Of a stretch of DNA of 64,000 nucleotides, positions 27,905 to 37,516 are shown one piece after another. The notes below the pieces were generated by a model. That model was not told the origin of the DNA. It saw only the letters and a program-made list of their open reading frames with translations, and did not search any database. Numbering within the stretch: the first letter of the stretch is position 1; the number at the start of each line of letters is the position of its first letter. The position numbers were made by a program, and so were the translations under genes. The stretch spans positions 186,001-250,000 of the forward strand of contig NZ_MZXV01000076.1 in the NCBI RefSeq assembly GCF_003253745.1, given 5' to 3'. The stretch comes from Mesorhizobium kowhaii (GTDB lineage Bacteria; Pseudomonadota; Alphaproteobacteria; Rhizobiales; Rhizobiaceae).

Positions 27905-29281
27905 TTACTCCACCGGCTGGTCCGCGGGATAGGGCGTCCTGATCAGGATCGCCATGCCGATGGCCAGGAACAGGATGATCACCGCCATGCCGAGCCGCGC
28001 CGAGTCGCTGACGGCGGTGATGGTTGCCACCAGAAACGGCGCCAGGAAACTGGTCGCCCGCCCGGCCAGCGCATAGATGCCGAAATAGCGGCCGGATTCC
28101 GCCGCCGTGACGCTGCGTGCCATGTAGGAGCGCGACGACGCCTGCACCGGCCCGAAGGCCAGCCCGATCAACAGGCCATACATGATGTAGGCTTTTTCAG
28201 CCGCGGTGCCGAACAGGCCGCCCGAATCGACCGTCGAGAGCTGTATCAGGCCGAGCAGCGTGAAGCCCGGACCGGTCGAGACGACGCCGATGGTGGCGAT
28301 GGACAGCATGACCAGCGCAATCATCACCACCACCTTGGAGCCGAGTGCGGTGTCGAGGCGCGCCGCGACCCAGCAGCCAAGGATGGCGACGACATTGAGG
28401 ATGATGCCGAACATGCCGATCTCGGTGATCGACCAGTGGAACATCGCCGCCGCAAAGGTGCCGCCCAGCGCCAGCAAGGCGTTGACGCCGTCCTGATAGA
28501 TCATGCGGGCGACGAGGAAGCGGAAGATGCCGCCGCGCTGGCGCACCTCGGCCAGCGTCGATTTCAGCTCCGACAGGCCCTCACGCACCGCCGGCCCGAT
28601 CGGTATGCCCTTGATGGCATCCGGCGTGAAGAAGAACATCGGCAGGATGAACAGGAAGTACCAGCCGGCCGACAGCGGCCCGGTGGCGCGCGCATCCTCA
28701 CCGAGCTTCGGGTCGAGCCCGAACAGCGGGTCGATGCCGATGATCGTCTTGCCGGTCTCCGGCGAGCCGGCCATGCAGGTGACGACGAAGATCAGCGCGA
28801 TCATGCCGCCGAGATAACCGAGGCCCCAGGCGATGTTGGAGATGCGGCCGATTTCGCTTTTCGGCACCAGCCGCGGCATCATCGAATCGTTGAACACGGT
28901 CGAGAATTCCGCCGCCACAGAGGCCAGCGAGAACAAGGCCACGACCAAGAACAGGTTGGAGCCGGGGGCCGCGAACCACAACAGGCAAAGGCTGGTGATC
29001 TTGATCGCGGCGAAGAACGCGATCCACGGCTTGCGCGGTCCGGTCTGGTCAGCGATCGAGCCGAGGATCGGCGACAGCACGGCGATGACCAGTCCGGCCG
29101 CGGCGATGCCGTAGCCCCAGACCGCCTGGCCGGTATTGGGATCGCTCGCCATGCGCGAAACGAAATAGGGGCCGAAGATGAAGGTGGTGACGACGGTGAA
29201 GAACGGCTGCGCCGCCCAGTCGAAGAACATCCATCCCCAGATGCCACGCCCAGACGCACGCTGCACTGTTACCTCGGCCAT
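27905..29281 (-). CDS. UMF1-type MFS transporter
   Basis: A 458-residue membrane protein with about 12 hydrophobic segments. The N-terminus GIWGWMFFDWAAQPFFTVVTTF is the hallmark of the UMF1/Atg22-like family, whose fungal members export amino acids from vacuoles; bacterial substrates are largely unknown. GPVQASSRSYMARSV in the second half is also typical. The stop codon abuts hairpin element A2. The upstream region to NAD-GDH is occupied by another inverted repeat, so the promoter must lie inside or beside that element. Confidence 0.88.
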   Translation of the reverse strand: MAEVTVQRASGRGIWGWMFFDWAAQPFFTVVTTFIFGPYFVSRMASDPNTGQAVWGYGIAAAGLVIAVLSPILGSIADQTGPRKPWIAFFAAIKITSLCLLWFAAPGSNLFLVVALFSLASVAAEFSTVFNDSMMPRLVPKSEIGRISNIAWGLGYLGGMIALIFVVTCMAGSPETGKTIIGIDPLFGLDPKLGEDARATGPLSAGWYFLFILPMFFFTPDAIKGIPIGPAVREGLSELKSTLAEVRQRGGIFRFLVARMIYQDGVNALLALGGTFAAAMFHWSITEIGMFGIILNVVAILGCWVAARLDTALGSKVVVMIALVMLSIATIGVVSTGPGFTLLGLIQLSTVDSGGLFGTAAEKAYIMYGLLIGLAFGPVQASSRSYMARSVTAAESGRYFGIYALAGRATSFLAPFLVATITAVSDSARLGMAVIILFLAIGMAILIRTPYPADQPVE

Positions 29282-29381
29282 ATCCCCTCCTCAGCATCCG
29301 CTGCGCCCGCGTCGCGCGCCATGTCTGCATGTTTCCGATGGTCATGCAAACGAACAAGCGTCGCGCCGCCCCCTTATTGCC

Positions 29382-29565
29382 CTTGGGTTCCTCCCCCCCA
29401 CGCAGTGGGGGGGAGAGGTGGCTCGGCGAAGCCGAGACGGAGTGGGGAAATGCGCCATCCCATGTTTCAGGTAATCGTTCAAGGAAGGGCTTCACCCTAG
29501 GAAGCCCCCTCTCCGACCGCTTCGCGGCCACCTCTCCCCCGTTCTGGCGGGGCGAGGAACCCAAG
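29382..29565. repeat. Long inverted-repeat element with CTTGGGTTCCTC arms
   Basis: Perfect 12-bp arms, CTTGGGTTCCTC (29382-29393) and GAGGAACCCAAG (29554-29565). Inside lie a GGGGGAGAGGTGGC / GCCACCTCTCCCCC pair, GGCTCGGCGAAGCCGAG hairpins and AAGGGCTTC / GAAGCCCC. It lies between the UMF1 start and the GDH stop (gap 295 bp). I believe this element type is common in Mesorhizobium genomes. Confidence 0.8.
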
Positions 29566-29576
29566 CTTGCGAGGCC

Positions 29577-32500
29577 TCACATCCCCGTCAGATCGCTCAT
29601 CAACCCGGACGCGACCGACAGCCGCGACACGGTGATGTCGCCGCCTTCGGTCAGTGCCTGCAGCCGCTCGCGGATGCGTGCCACCCGCTCGCCACCGGCT
29701 TCCAGCCAAGCCGCCACCGGATCCGCTGCCGTCGCATGGCCGGTGAGTGCCGCGACAGCAATGCCGCGCCGCGCTGAGCCGATCGTGTCGGTGGCGCGCG
29801 ATAGCGCCAGCTGATCGTAGTAGTCCGAGGGCGTGATCGAGCGTGCCGCATCCTCGACGCGCGGGATGCGGAAGGCATCGCTGACCGCGAAGAACGCCTT
29901 GGCCGCGGCGACGATATCGGCGCCGGCCGTACGCGCCGTCAGCGCGATGTCGGGGATGAGCTCCGCCACCTCGTTGAGCGCCAATTGCCCGGCCAGCTTT
30001 TCCGGCGCGCCGGCCTTGAACAGCCCGTGCCGCTTCTCCTCGATACGCTCGCGCGAGAAGGCCGGCAGCAGCGAAACGAGCTTGGGCTCCAGTGCCTTGC
30101 GCGCTTCCTGCAGCTCAGTGATGCGCTGGCCAAGCGGTGCGGTGCCGGCATCGTTCTTGAGATACCAGCCGCTGGTCACGTAGATCAGCCGGCTGACCGC
30201 CTGGTAGAGATCGAGCTGCACCTGACCGTCGATGAGATTGTCGAGCGCGTCGATCTCGCGATAGAGCGCCGGCAAGGCAAAACCGTCGCGCACCACCGCG
30301 AAGGTGCGCACCACATCAGCCGCGGTGCGGCCGGTCGCTTCCTGCAGCCGGTTGACGAAGGACGGGCCGCCGCGATTGACCATGTCGTTGGCGACGACGC
30401 GGGCAATGATTTCGCGGCGCAGCCGGTGACCATGGATTTCGGCGGCGTATTTCTTCGCCATCCGGTCCGGGAAATAGCCCATCAGGTCGCGATCGAAATG
30501 CGCGTCGTCCGGCACGTCGCTGGCGACGATATCGGAAAACAGCACGATCTTGGCATAGGCGAGCAGCACGCCGAGCTCGGCCCTGGTCAGCGGTTCGCCA
30601 CGTGCTTCGCGCTCGGCAAGGGCTGCCGGCGACGGCAGCGTCTCGACGGCGCGATCGAGCAGGCCGCGTGCCTCCAGCGCCGTCATGAAACGGCTCTGAT
30701 GCGCGATGTCGGCGAGGCCGCGCTTGCGAGCGATCGAAAGCGCCAGCGTCTGCTCGTAATTGTTGGACAGCACCAGTCCGCCAACCTCGTCGGTCATTTC
30801 GGCCAGCAGCTTGTTGCGTGCCGGACGCGTCAACGATCCCTTGCGCATGGCCGAAGCCAGCGCAATCTTGATGTTGACCTCGACGTCGGAGCAGTTGACG
30901 CCGCCCGAATTGTCGATGGCGTCGGAGTTGCAGCGGCCGCCATTCAGACCGAACTCGATGCGCGCCCGCTGCGTCACGCCGAGATTGGCGCCCTCGCCGA
31001 TCACCTTGGCGCGCACGTCGAGCGCGGTGATGCGGACGGCATCATTGGCGCGGTCGCCGACCTCGGCGTTGGTTTCGCTGGATGCCCTGAGATACGTGCC
31101 AATGCCGCCGAACCACAAAAGGTCTACCGGCGCCTTGAGGATGGCGCCCATGATCTCGACCGGCGTGGCGGTGGTCTTGGTCAAGCCGATCGCCGCCGCC
31201 GCTGCCGCCGGCAAGGTGATCGACTTCTGGTTGCGCGAGACGATGATGCCGCCTTCCGACAGTTTGGTCTTGTCGTAGTCCTGCCAGCTCGAACGCGGCA
31301 GGGCGAACATGCGCTCGCGCTCGGCCATCGACGCCACCATATCGGGATCGGGATCGATGAAGATGTCGCGATGGTCGAAGGCGGCGATCAGCCTGGTCTT
31401 CGGCGACAGCAGCATGCCGTTGCCGAACACGTCGCCCGACATGTCGCCGACACCGACGACGGTAAAGGGCGAGGTCTGGATGTCGCGGTTCATCTCGCGG
31501 AAATGCCGCTTGACCGCTTCCCAGGCGCCCTTGGCGGTGATGCCCATCTTCTTGTGGTCGTAGCCGGCCGAGCCGCCGCTGGCGAAGGCATCGTCGAGCC
31601 AGAAGCCGTGCTTCTCGCTGATGGCGTTCGCGGTGTCGGAGAAGGTCGCCGTGCCCTTGTCGGCGGCAACGACGAAATAGGGATCGTCCGGGTCGCGGCG
31701 CACGACGCCGACTGGCGGGATGACCCCGTCGAGGCCGATATTGTCGGTGATCGACAACAGACTCGAGACAAAGTTCTTGTAGGCCGAGGTGCCGGCCTCG
31801 AAGATCGCGTCACGGCTGCCGCCCGCCGGCAGGCGCTTGGGGAAGAAACCGCCCTTGGCGCCAACCGGCACGATGACGGCGTTCTTGACCTGCTGTGCCT
31901 TGACCAGGCCGAGCACCTCGGTGCGGTAGTCCTGGGCGCGGTCCGACCAGCGCAGGCCGCCACGCGCCACCGGGCCGAAGCGCAGATGCAGGCCCTCGAC
32001 CTCGGAACCGTAGACGAAGATCTCCCGCCACGGCCGCGGCGCCGGCAATCCCTCGACCGCATGCGAATCCAGCTTGATCGCCAGCGACTGGCCTTTCTCT
32101 TTCGTATCGGCAACGAAATGATTGGTGCGCAGCGAGGCTTCGATCAAATTGAGGTAGCGGCGGATGATGGTGTCGTCGTCGATGTTCGGCACATCTTCCA
32201 GCGCATCCTTGATCTTGGCTTTGAGGTGCTTTGCCGCCACCACGCCTTCGGTCTCGGCCGTCGGGCCAAGCCGGGCGATGAACAACGCATGCAGGCCGCG
32301 GGCGATGTCGGGATAGCGGTTGAGCGCGGCGGCGATGAAATCCTGGCTTTGCGGAATGCCGACCTGCTGCAGATAGCGGCCATAGGCTCGCAGGATGGTG
32401 ATCTCCCCCGACCACAGGCCGGCGGTCTGGGCAAGGCCGTTATAGCCGTCATTGTCGACGTCGCCGCGCCAGACGGACAGGAACGCGTCCTCGAACAGCG

Positions 32501-34367
32501 CGCCGCCATCGGCAAGGTCGATCGGCTTGCCGTAGCTGTTCTCCAACTCCATGTCGTGGATGAAGACCATGCCGGACTGGTCGCCGCCGACCTCGAACGT
32601 GCGCTCGCTGATGACGCGGAAGCCGATGTTTTCCAGCACCGGCACCCGCCGCGACAGCGCCACCGGGCTGCCGTGGTGATAGATCTTCAACGACGCCTGA
32701 TGCGGCTTCTGCTCGGCATCACGATAATAGTCGATGGCGATCGGATTGCCGGCGCTGATCCTGGCGATGCGCCCGGCATCGGCCAGCGCCACCGCCGCGC
32801 TGAACGAATCGCGGTAGCTTTCCGGCAGCCGCGCGGCAATTGCCTTCAACCCCTGGTCGCCGCCATTGGCGTCCGCCGCATCGGAAAGGGCATCCTCCCA
32901 GGTGCGCACGATGTCACGGATCGCCGCCTCGATCGCCGCTTGCTCGACCTTTGGCGTCTTGCCGCCGGAGCGGCCGATGATGAAATGCACGCGCGCCAGC
33001 CCGCCTTCGGGGAAGGCAGGGTAATAGGCCGACAGCCGGCCTTCGAACACGGTCTTGAGATAGCTGCCGATCTTCTCGCGCACGACGCTGTCGTAACGGT
33101 CCCGCGGCACGAAGACGAGGATCGAGACGAAGCGGTCGAACTGGTCGGCGCGCACCAGCGCCCGAACGCGCGGCCGTTCGACAAGGCCAAGGATGGCGGC
33201 GGCGTGCTTCCTCAGGATCGGCACCGGAACCTGGAACAACTCGTCGCGCGGATAGCTCTCCAAAACGTTGATCAGCGCCTTGCCCGAGTGGTCGTGCCGG
33301 TCGAAGCCGGACTTGGCGATGATGGTTTCGGCCTTTGACCTGAGATAGGGGATCTTCATCACCGAACGCGTGTAGGCGGTCGAGGTGAACAGGCCGACGA
33401 TGCGCAATTCGCCCGCCAGCGTACCTTTGGCGTTGTAGGTCTTGACGCCGATGTAATCGAGATAGATGCGGCGGTGCACCGAAGACTTGGCATTGGCCTT
33501 GGTGACGATTAGCGGCTCCGGTCCATGCAGGAAGGCGCGGATTTCCGGCGTCGTCGTCACCGCTTCCGTACCGCGCCTCAGCACCAGCACGTCGGGATCG
33601 GACAGGATGCCGAGACCGGGCTTGTCGGCGCGCTCCAGCGTGCCGCTTTCCTCGCCGCCGGTGTATTTGAATTCGCGCATGCCGAGGAAGGTGAAATTGT
33701 CGTCGCGCAGCCATTCCAGGAAGGCGATCGCCTCGGCAACGCTCTTCTTGTCGAGCGGCACCGCCGTATAGCGGAACTCCGAGATCGCCTGGTCGAGGCG
33801 GGCCAGCATCGGCCGCCAGTCGTGGACGGCGGCGTGCACCTGGCCGAGCATCTTGCGCAGCCGCTCGGTCAATCCGGTCGCCTGCTCGGCGGTCAGCCGC
33901 GGGATATGGACATGGATGACGCTCAGCCGGTCGTGATTGCCGTCGTCCTTGGCGAAATTGCCGTCGCCGAGGATTTCCTCGACGCCGTCTTTGCCGTGGC
34001 GAACGGTGATGACCGGATGAGTGACCAGGGTCGGTTCGCCGGCGCTCTCGGTGACCTCGCCGAGAATGGAATCGAACAGGAACGGCATGTTGTCGTTGAC
34101 GACCGTGATCACGGTCACCGGGCGGCCCTCGCGGGCAACGCCTGAATCGGCATCGACGGCAACGACGCACTCGCCCTTCTTGTGGCCGGCAACCGCCTGG
34201 CCGGCGAGTTCGGCGGCACGTTCGAGGTCGGCCGCTTGATAGGTTGCGATGTCTTCGGCCGGCGCGCGGGCGAGCAGATAATCGGCAAGCCTGGTCGGCC
34301 TTTCCTCCGTTTTCGCCGCTGACGTGGCCTTCTTCTTCGACTTGCTAGCGGATTTCACGCTGGCCAT
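29577..34367 (-). CDS. NAD-specific glutamate dehydrogenase, large (180-kDa) type
   Basis: A 1596-residue protein of the Bac_GDH family, which deaminates glutamate to 2-oxoglutarate with NAD+. The N-terminal half (about 1-700) holds ACT-like regulatory segments; the catalytic core begins around residue 770 (PRPWREIFVYGSEVEGLHLRFGP in two parts) with GGLRWSDRAQDYRTEVLGLVKAQ, KGGFF and GGIGTYLRAS. The C-terminal helical extension follows. Length fits the family (about 1600). The N-terminus is Lys/Ser-rich. The long open frames on the opposite strand are codon-bias shadows. It stands alone, divergent from the AhpD-like gene. Confidence 0.95.
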   Translation of the reverse strand: MASVKSASKSKKKATSAAKTEERPTRLADYLLARAPAEDIATYQAADLERAAELAGQAVAGHKKGECVVAVDADSGVAREGRPVTVITVVNDNMPFLFDSILGEVTESAGEPTLVTHPVITVRHGKDGVEEILGDGNFAKDDGNHDRLSVIHVHIPRLTAEQATGLTERLRKMLGQVHAAVHDWRPMLARLDQAISEFRYTAVPLDKKSVAEAIAFLEWLRDDNFTFLGMREFKYTGGEESGTLERADKPGLGILSDPDVLVLRRGTEAVTTTPEIRAFLHGPEPLIVTKANAKSSVHRRIYLDYIGVKTYNAKGTLAGELRIVGLFTSTAYTRSVMKIPYLRSKAETIIAKSGFDRHDHSGKALINVLESYPRDELFQVPVPILRKHAAAILGLVERPRVRALVRADQFDRFVSILVFVPRDRYDSVVREKIGSYLKTVFEGRLSAYYPAFPEGGLARVHFIIGRSGGKTPKVEQAAIEAAIRDIVRTWEDALSDAADANGGDQGLKAIAARLPESYRDSFSAAVALADAGRIARISAGNPIAIDYYRDAEQKPHQASLKIYHHGSPVALSRRVPVLENIGFRVISERTFEVGGDQSGMVFIHDMELENSYGKPIDLADGGALFEDAFLSVWRGDVDNDGYNGLAQTAGLWSGEITILRAYGRYLQQVGIPQSQDFIAAALNRYPDIARGLHALFIARLGPTAETEGVVAAKHLKAKIKDALEDVPNIDDDTIIRRYLNLIEASLRTNHFVADTKEKGQSLAIKLDSHAVEGLPAPRPWREIFVYGSEVEGLHLRFGPVARGGLRWSDRAQDYRTEVLGLVKAQQVKNAVIVPVGAKGGFFPKRLPAGGSRDAIFEAGTSAYKNFVSSLLSITDNIGLDGVIPPVGVVRRDPDDPYFVVAADKGTATFSDTANAISEKHGFWLDDAFASGGSAGYDHKKMGITAKGAWEAVKRHFREMNRDIQTSPFTVVGVGDMSGDVFGNGMLLSPKTRLIAAFDHRDIFIDPDPDMVASMAERERMFALPRSSWQDYDKTKLSEGGIIVSRNQKSITLPAAAAAAIGLTKTTATPVEIMGAILKAPVDLLWFGGIGTYLRASSETNAEVGDRANDAVRITALDVRAKVIGEGANLGVTQRARIEFGLNGGRCNSDAIDNSGGVNCSDVEVNIKIALASAMRKGSLTRPARNKLLAEMTDEVGGLVLSNNYEQTLALSIARKRGLADIAHQSRFMTALEARGLLDRAVETLPSPAALAEREARGEPLTRAELGVLLAYAKIVLFSDIVASDVPDDAHFDRDLMGYFPDRMAKKYAAEIHGHRLRREIIARVVANDMVNRGGPSFVNRLQEATGRTAADVVRTFAVVRDGFALPALYREIDALDNLIDGQVQLDLYQAVSRLIYVTSGWYLKNDAGTAPLGQRITELQEARKALEPKLVSLLPAFSRERIEEKRHGLFKAGAPEKLAGQLALNEVAELIPDIALTARTAGADIVAAAKAFFAVSDAFRIPRVEDAARSITPSDYYDQLALSRATDTIGSARRGIAVAALTGHATAADPVAAWLEAGGERVARIRERLQALTEGGDITVSRLSVASGLMSDLTGM

Positions 34368-34503
34368 GATGCCATTCCCTCCCGTCGCATGCTTTTGTGA
34401 CTATGGTAGCAGATGACCGCTGTTTGGCGACAAAGGTTTGACGGCTTGCCAAGAATTATCGGAATTCTGCGGCAATCCGTCGCCCACCGAGGAGAAATGA
34501 CCC

Positions 34504-35067
34504 ATGACCGGCAAGATCACCGCGCTTGACCTCGCTTCGGGAGAGCTGAGCGAAGCGACAAAAGCCTATTTCGCCAAATGCGAGGAGAAGCTCGGTCTCG
34601 TCCCCAACGTGCTGCGCGCCTATGCCTTCGACGACAAGAAGTTGCGCGCCTTCACGGACATGTACAACGACCTGATGCTGGGAGAGTCCGGCCTGTCGAA
34701 GCTGGAACGCGAGATGATCGCGGTCGCCGTCTCCTCGATCAACCATTGCTATTATTGCCTGACCGCGCATGGCGCGGCGGTGCGCCAGCTGTCCGGTGAT
34801 CCGGCACTCGGCGAGATGATGGTGATGAACTTCCGCGCCGCTGACCTTTCGCCGAAGCAGGCCGCGATGCTCGAATTCGCCGTCAAGCTGACCGAAGAGC
34901 CGGCTAAGATCGTCGAGGCTGACCGGGCCGCACTGCGCAAGGTCGGGTTCACCGACCGCGACATCTGGGACATCGCCTCGACCGCTTCGTTCTTCAACAT
35001 GTCGAACCGGGTGGCGGCGGCAATCGACATGCGGCCGAACGACGAATACCACGCCATGGCGCGGTGA
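34504..35067 (+). CDS. Peroxidase-related enzyme, AhpD/CMD family
   Basis: A 187-residue protein of the carboxymuconolactone decarboxylase/AhpD superfamily, alkylhydroperoxidase branch. The active-site motif is NHCYYCLTAHG with Cys82, Cys85 and His89, preceded by a conserved Glu70 (LERE); all proton-relay residues are present. It is a cytosolic peroxidase-like enzyme and the substrate is unknown. GGAG lies just upstream of the ATG. It is divergent from NAD-GDH, and the next gene on the same strand starts 137 bp later. Confidence 0.9.
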   Translation: MTGKITALDLASGELSEATKAYFAKCEEKLGLVPNVLRAYAFDDKKLRAFTDMYNDLMLGESGLSKLEREMIAVAVSSINHCYYCLTAHGAAVRQLSGDPALGEMMVMNFRAADLSPKQAAMLEFAVKLTEEPAKIVEADRAALRKVGFTDRDIWDIASTASFFNMSNRVAAAIDMRPNDEYHAMAR

Positions 35068-35204
35068 AGCACTGCGGTTGCGAGCCAACCACCCTGCATA
35101 TTAGCTATGTCGCATTCTCGTTGCTTGTTTGCCGGTTTGGTCCGATGATCGGCGGGCGGCATGACCGCATGCCGGTTCCATGCCGCTGATCAAGGGAGGA
35201 GAAC

Positions 35205-35528
35205 ATGGCGAAGTTTCTCTACGTCTATCACGGCTCGGGCAAGATGCCGACCGAGGAGGCCGAGCGGAAAGCGGCAATGGACGCCTGGACGGACTGGTAC
35301 GGCAAGCTCGGCTCGGCCGTGGTCGACGGCGGCAATCCGGTCGGCATGTCGAAGATGGTTCTGCCCGGCGGCAAGGTCGAGAACAACGGTGGCAGCAATC
35401 CAACTGCAGGCTATACAATAGTCGAAGCAAAAAACATTGACGATGCCGTCGGCAAGGCCAAGGACTGTCCTATCCTGATGGACCCAGGTTTCAGCGTCGA
35501 GATCGCGCCTATCATTGAAATGATGTGA
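35205..35528 (+). CDS. YCII-related (DGPF) domain protein
   Basis: A 107-residue small protein with the YCII/DGPF-like ferredoxin-type fold: it opens FLYVYHG, has a central DAWTDWYGKLGSAVVDGGNP and the DCPI segment followed by VEIAPIIEMM. Family members are often linked with ECF sigma factors, but none is adjacent here. Function unknown. GGAGG precedes the ATG, giving an unambiguous start. Confidence 0.8.
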   Translation: MAKFLYVYHGSGKMPTEEAERKAAMDAWTDWYGKLGSAVVDGGNPVGMSKMVLPGGKVENNGGSNPTAGYTIVEAKNIDDAVGKAKDCPILMDPGFSVEIAPIIEMM

Positions 35529-35614
35529 CGCGGCGTCCTACCGAACGTCCGCGTCACAAAAAAACGGTTCCCGCTTTTCGCTGACGCGGTCCTTCGGTTC
35601 GGGTACATGCTCTA

Positions 35615-36226
35615 TCACCGCGCCGCGATGGCCGCGGCGGCGCCGGCCATCGTCGTGGCGCTGACGCGGTTGGCGATCCTCATGGCGCGCTTGCTCTTCA
35701 ACAGCTTGCGCGCCTGCGAGGCGGCGAGCACCCAGGCGAGATCGATGGCGACCAGCACCACCGCCATCGTCGACGTCAGCTCGACCCAGCCGACGATGCT
35801 GACCGAAGCGAGGTCGATGATGGTCGGCAGCAGCGCCAGGTAGAACATCATGATCTTGGGATTGCCGAGCGTCACCGCCATGCCGGCGAAGAACAGTTTT
35901 GCGGGCGAATCCTCGCGCGGCATTTCGCCTGCGTTTGCCTCGACCGGCGCGGTCCACATCTTGAAGGCAAGATAAGCGAGATAGGCGACGCCGATCCATT
36001 TCACGACGACGAAAGCGAAGTGAAAACTCTGCGCCACGACAGCCAGCCCGAACACCGCCAGCGACAGCCAGATGGCCTCGCCGATCCACATGGCGAGCAG
36101 GAACGGGAACACGTCGCGAAAACCCTTCGAGATGACGCGAGCGACGAGTGCCGCGATCGACGGGCCGGGCGAGCCGGCAGCAACGAACAAAGCGGCGGCG
36201 AAGATCAGGAGCGAGGTAAGGTGCAT
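35615..36226 (-). CDS. LysE family translocator
   Basis: A 203-residue inner-membrane exporter of the LysE/RhtB family with six hydrophobic segments. The N-terminal GSPGPSIAALVARVISKGFRD matches the GPxxxxxxxxxxxxGxR-type family motif, and AMAVTLGNPK-like GMAVTLGNPKIMMFYLALLP is the conserved loop. It probably exports an amino acid or related metabolite. The start at 36226 (MHLTSLLIF) is chosen because the frame upstream is basic and non-membrane. A 600-bp gap lies on the upstream side. Confidence 0.88.
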   Translation of the reverse strand: MHLTSLLIFAAALFVAAGSPGPSIAALVARVISKGFRDVFPFLLAMWIGEAIWLSLAVFGLAVVAQSFHFAFVVVKWIGVAYLAYLAFKMWTAPVEANAGEMPREDSPAKLFFAGMAVTLGNPKIMMFYLALLPTIIDLASVSIVGWVELTSTMAVVLVAIDLAWVLAASQARKLLKSKRAMRIANRVSATTMAGAAAAIAAR

Positions 36227-36830
36227 GGCAATGCCTTCGAGCGTTGGGGAGCGGACAATACCTGATCGGCGGCGATTTGCCACCCTGCGGCCTGCTGCGA
36301 AATTCATCCTCTGAAGAGGCCTTGGCGCTGCCCCTCATCTGGCTGCCGCCATCTTCTCCCCGTGAACGGGGAGAAGGACGCTGTCATCGACGGTTTCGCC
36401 ACCGTCAGCGGTGCAGAAGGAGTGCCGAGACTTGGGGCGCGGGCTTCTCCCCGTTTGCGGGGAGAAGGTGCCGGCAGGCGGATGAGGGGCAGCGCCGACC
36501 TCGACGATTGCAGGCCTTGCCGTTCCCATCGGGTGCCGCTAGAAGAGCCGCCGCGAAACAATTTTGAGCTTCACTTTGCCTACGTAACCGCCGGTCTCGT
36601 CAACTCCCCGACACACTGCATGGCGCCGCATTCGCGGTGCCTGTTTTCATTTTCATGTGTTCCTCTGGGCGGCGGTTCGAGACCGGTTTGGCACTGCTGA
36701 ACCGCTGTCGCGCGCGACCGCCCGTGACACCTGATTTCCGATCGCCACAGCCTAATCGCCACGCCGCGCCCGCATGGGCATCTCGACAGCGCCGACCTTA
36801 TGAACTTCCCGACGGGAAGGGCTTATCGGC
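36227..36830. other. Long intergenic region with palindromic element C
   Basis: 604 bp without a supported gene. Element C occupies 36324-36496. I see no ORF with a ribosome site or recognisable protein in 36497-36830; it should carry the promoter of the DUF1062 gene. Confidence 0.6.
36324..36496. repeat. Inverted-repeat element C with twin hairpins
   Basis: Perfect 16-bp outer arms (GGCGCTGCCCCTCATC at 36324-36339, GATGAGGGGCAGCGCC at 36481-36496). Just inside each arm is a hairpin of the form CTTCTCCCCG...CGGGGAGAAG (around 36353-36376 and 36444-36467). A half copy is found at 57889-57948. Confidence 0.85.
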
Positions 36831-37457
36831 ATGTCTGGACTATCGCGTATCCGCTGGGCGATCGCGCCCAAGACCGCACCTCGACCGCTCATCAACTGCA
36901 ACCGTTGCGGCACCGTGAAGGCCTATTGCTGCAGCGGGAAGTTCCGCGTCAACGCCAACGGCAAGCGCATCGACGTCTGGCTGATCTATCGCTGCATCGA
37001 CTGCGACAATTCCTGGAATTTCGGCATATTGGAGCGCTGCAACCGCCTCGATATCGAGCCGGCGCGGCTGGCGGCGCTCGAAAGCAACGATCCCGCACTC
37101 GCCCGGCGCCATGCTTTCGATGTCGTTGCCCTGCGCAGCCGGGTGGGGCGTGTCGAGGAGTTTCCCGATGTCGCCGTCCACAAGCAGAGGCTTGGCGATA
37201 CGAGGGAAAGCGCAACCGGGCTGGAACTCCAGCTCCGGCTCGAAATGCTGACATCGCTGCGGCTTGACCGGTTGCTCGCCGGCGAACTCGGCATTTCGCG
37301 ATCACGGCTACAGGCGATGGAAGAGCGGCGTTTGCTGGTCGTTGATCCGGAAGGCACCAAGGCCTTGCGCAAGCCGGCCCGCGAGGGAACAACGATCCGC
37401 ATCGATTTGATCAACGAACTTGATCGGCAGGCCATCATCTCGGCTGCTGGTGGATAA
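36831..37457 (+). CDS. DUF1062 domain-containing protein
   Basis: A 208-residue protein of the DUF1062 family (PF06353). Two CxxC pairs, Cys23/Cys26 (NCNRCG) and Cys55/Cys58 (YRCIDCDNSWNF), look like a zinc ribbon. The C-terminal part has an S4-like or HTH-like stretch (LDRLLAGELGISRSRLQAMEERR), suggesting RNA or DNA binding. Function unknown. A purine-rich site precedes the ATG. It is convergent with typA, with a shared hairpin terminator between them. Confidence 0.82.
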   Translation: MSGLSRIRWAIAPKTAPRPLINCNRCGTVKAYCCSGKFRVNANGKRIDVWLIYRCIDCDNSWNFGILERCNRLDIEPARLAALESNDPALARRHAFDVVALRSRVGRVEEFPDVAVHKQRLGDTRESATGLELQLRLEMLTSLRLDRLLAGELGISRSRLQAMEERRLLVVDPEGTKALRKPAREGTTIRIDLINELDRQAIISAAGG

Positions 37458-37462
37458 ATGAA

Positions 37463-37498
37463 GAGAGGGGCGAAGCACTGACGTACTCTGCCCCTCTC
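37463..37498. terminator. Hairpin terminator between DUF1062 gene and typA
   Basis: A perfect 9-bp stem, GAGAGGGGC (37463-37471) / GCCCCTCTC (37490-37498), lies between the convergent genes; GAAAAAAGAG follows on the plus strand. Confidence 0.75.
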
Positions 37499-37516
37499 AG
37501 CTGTCGAAAAAAGAGA

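Noticed and set aside
29985..33338. A 1117-codon open frame antisense to NAD-GDH
   Set aside because: It lies fully inside a recognised gene and its composition (His/Asp/Arg-rich) is the usual antisense shadow of a GC-rich coding sequence.
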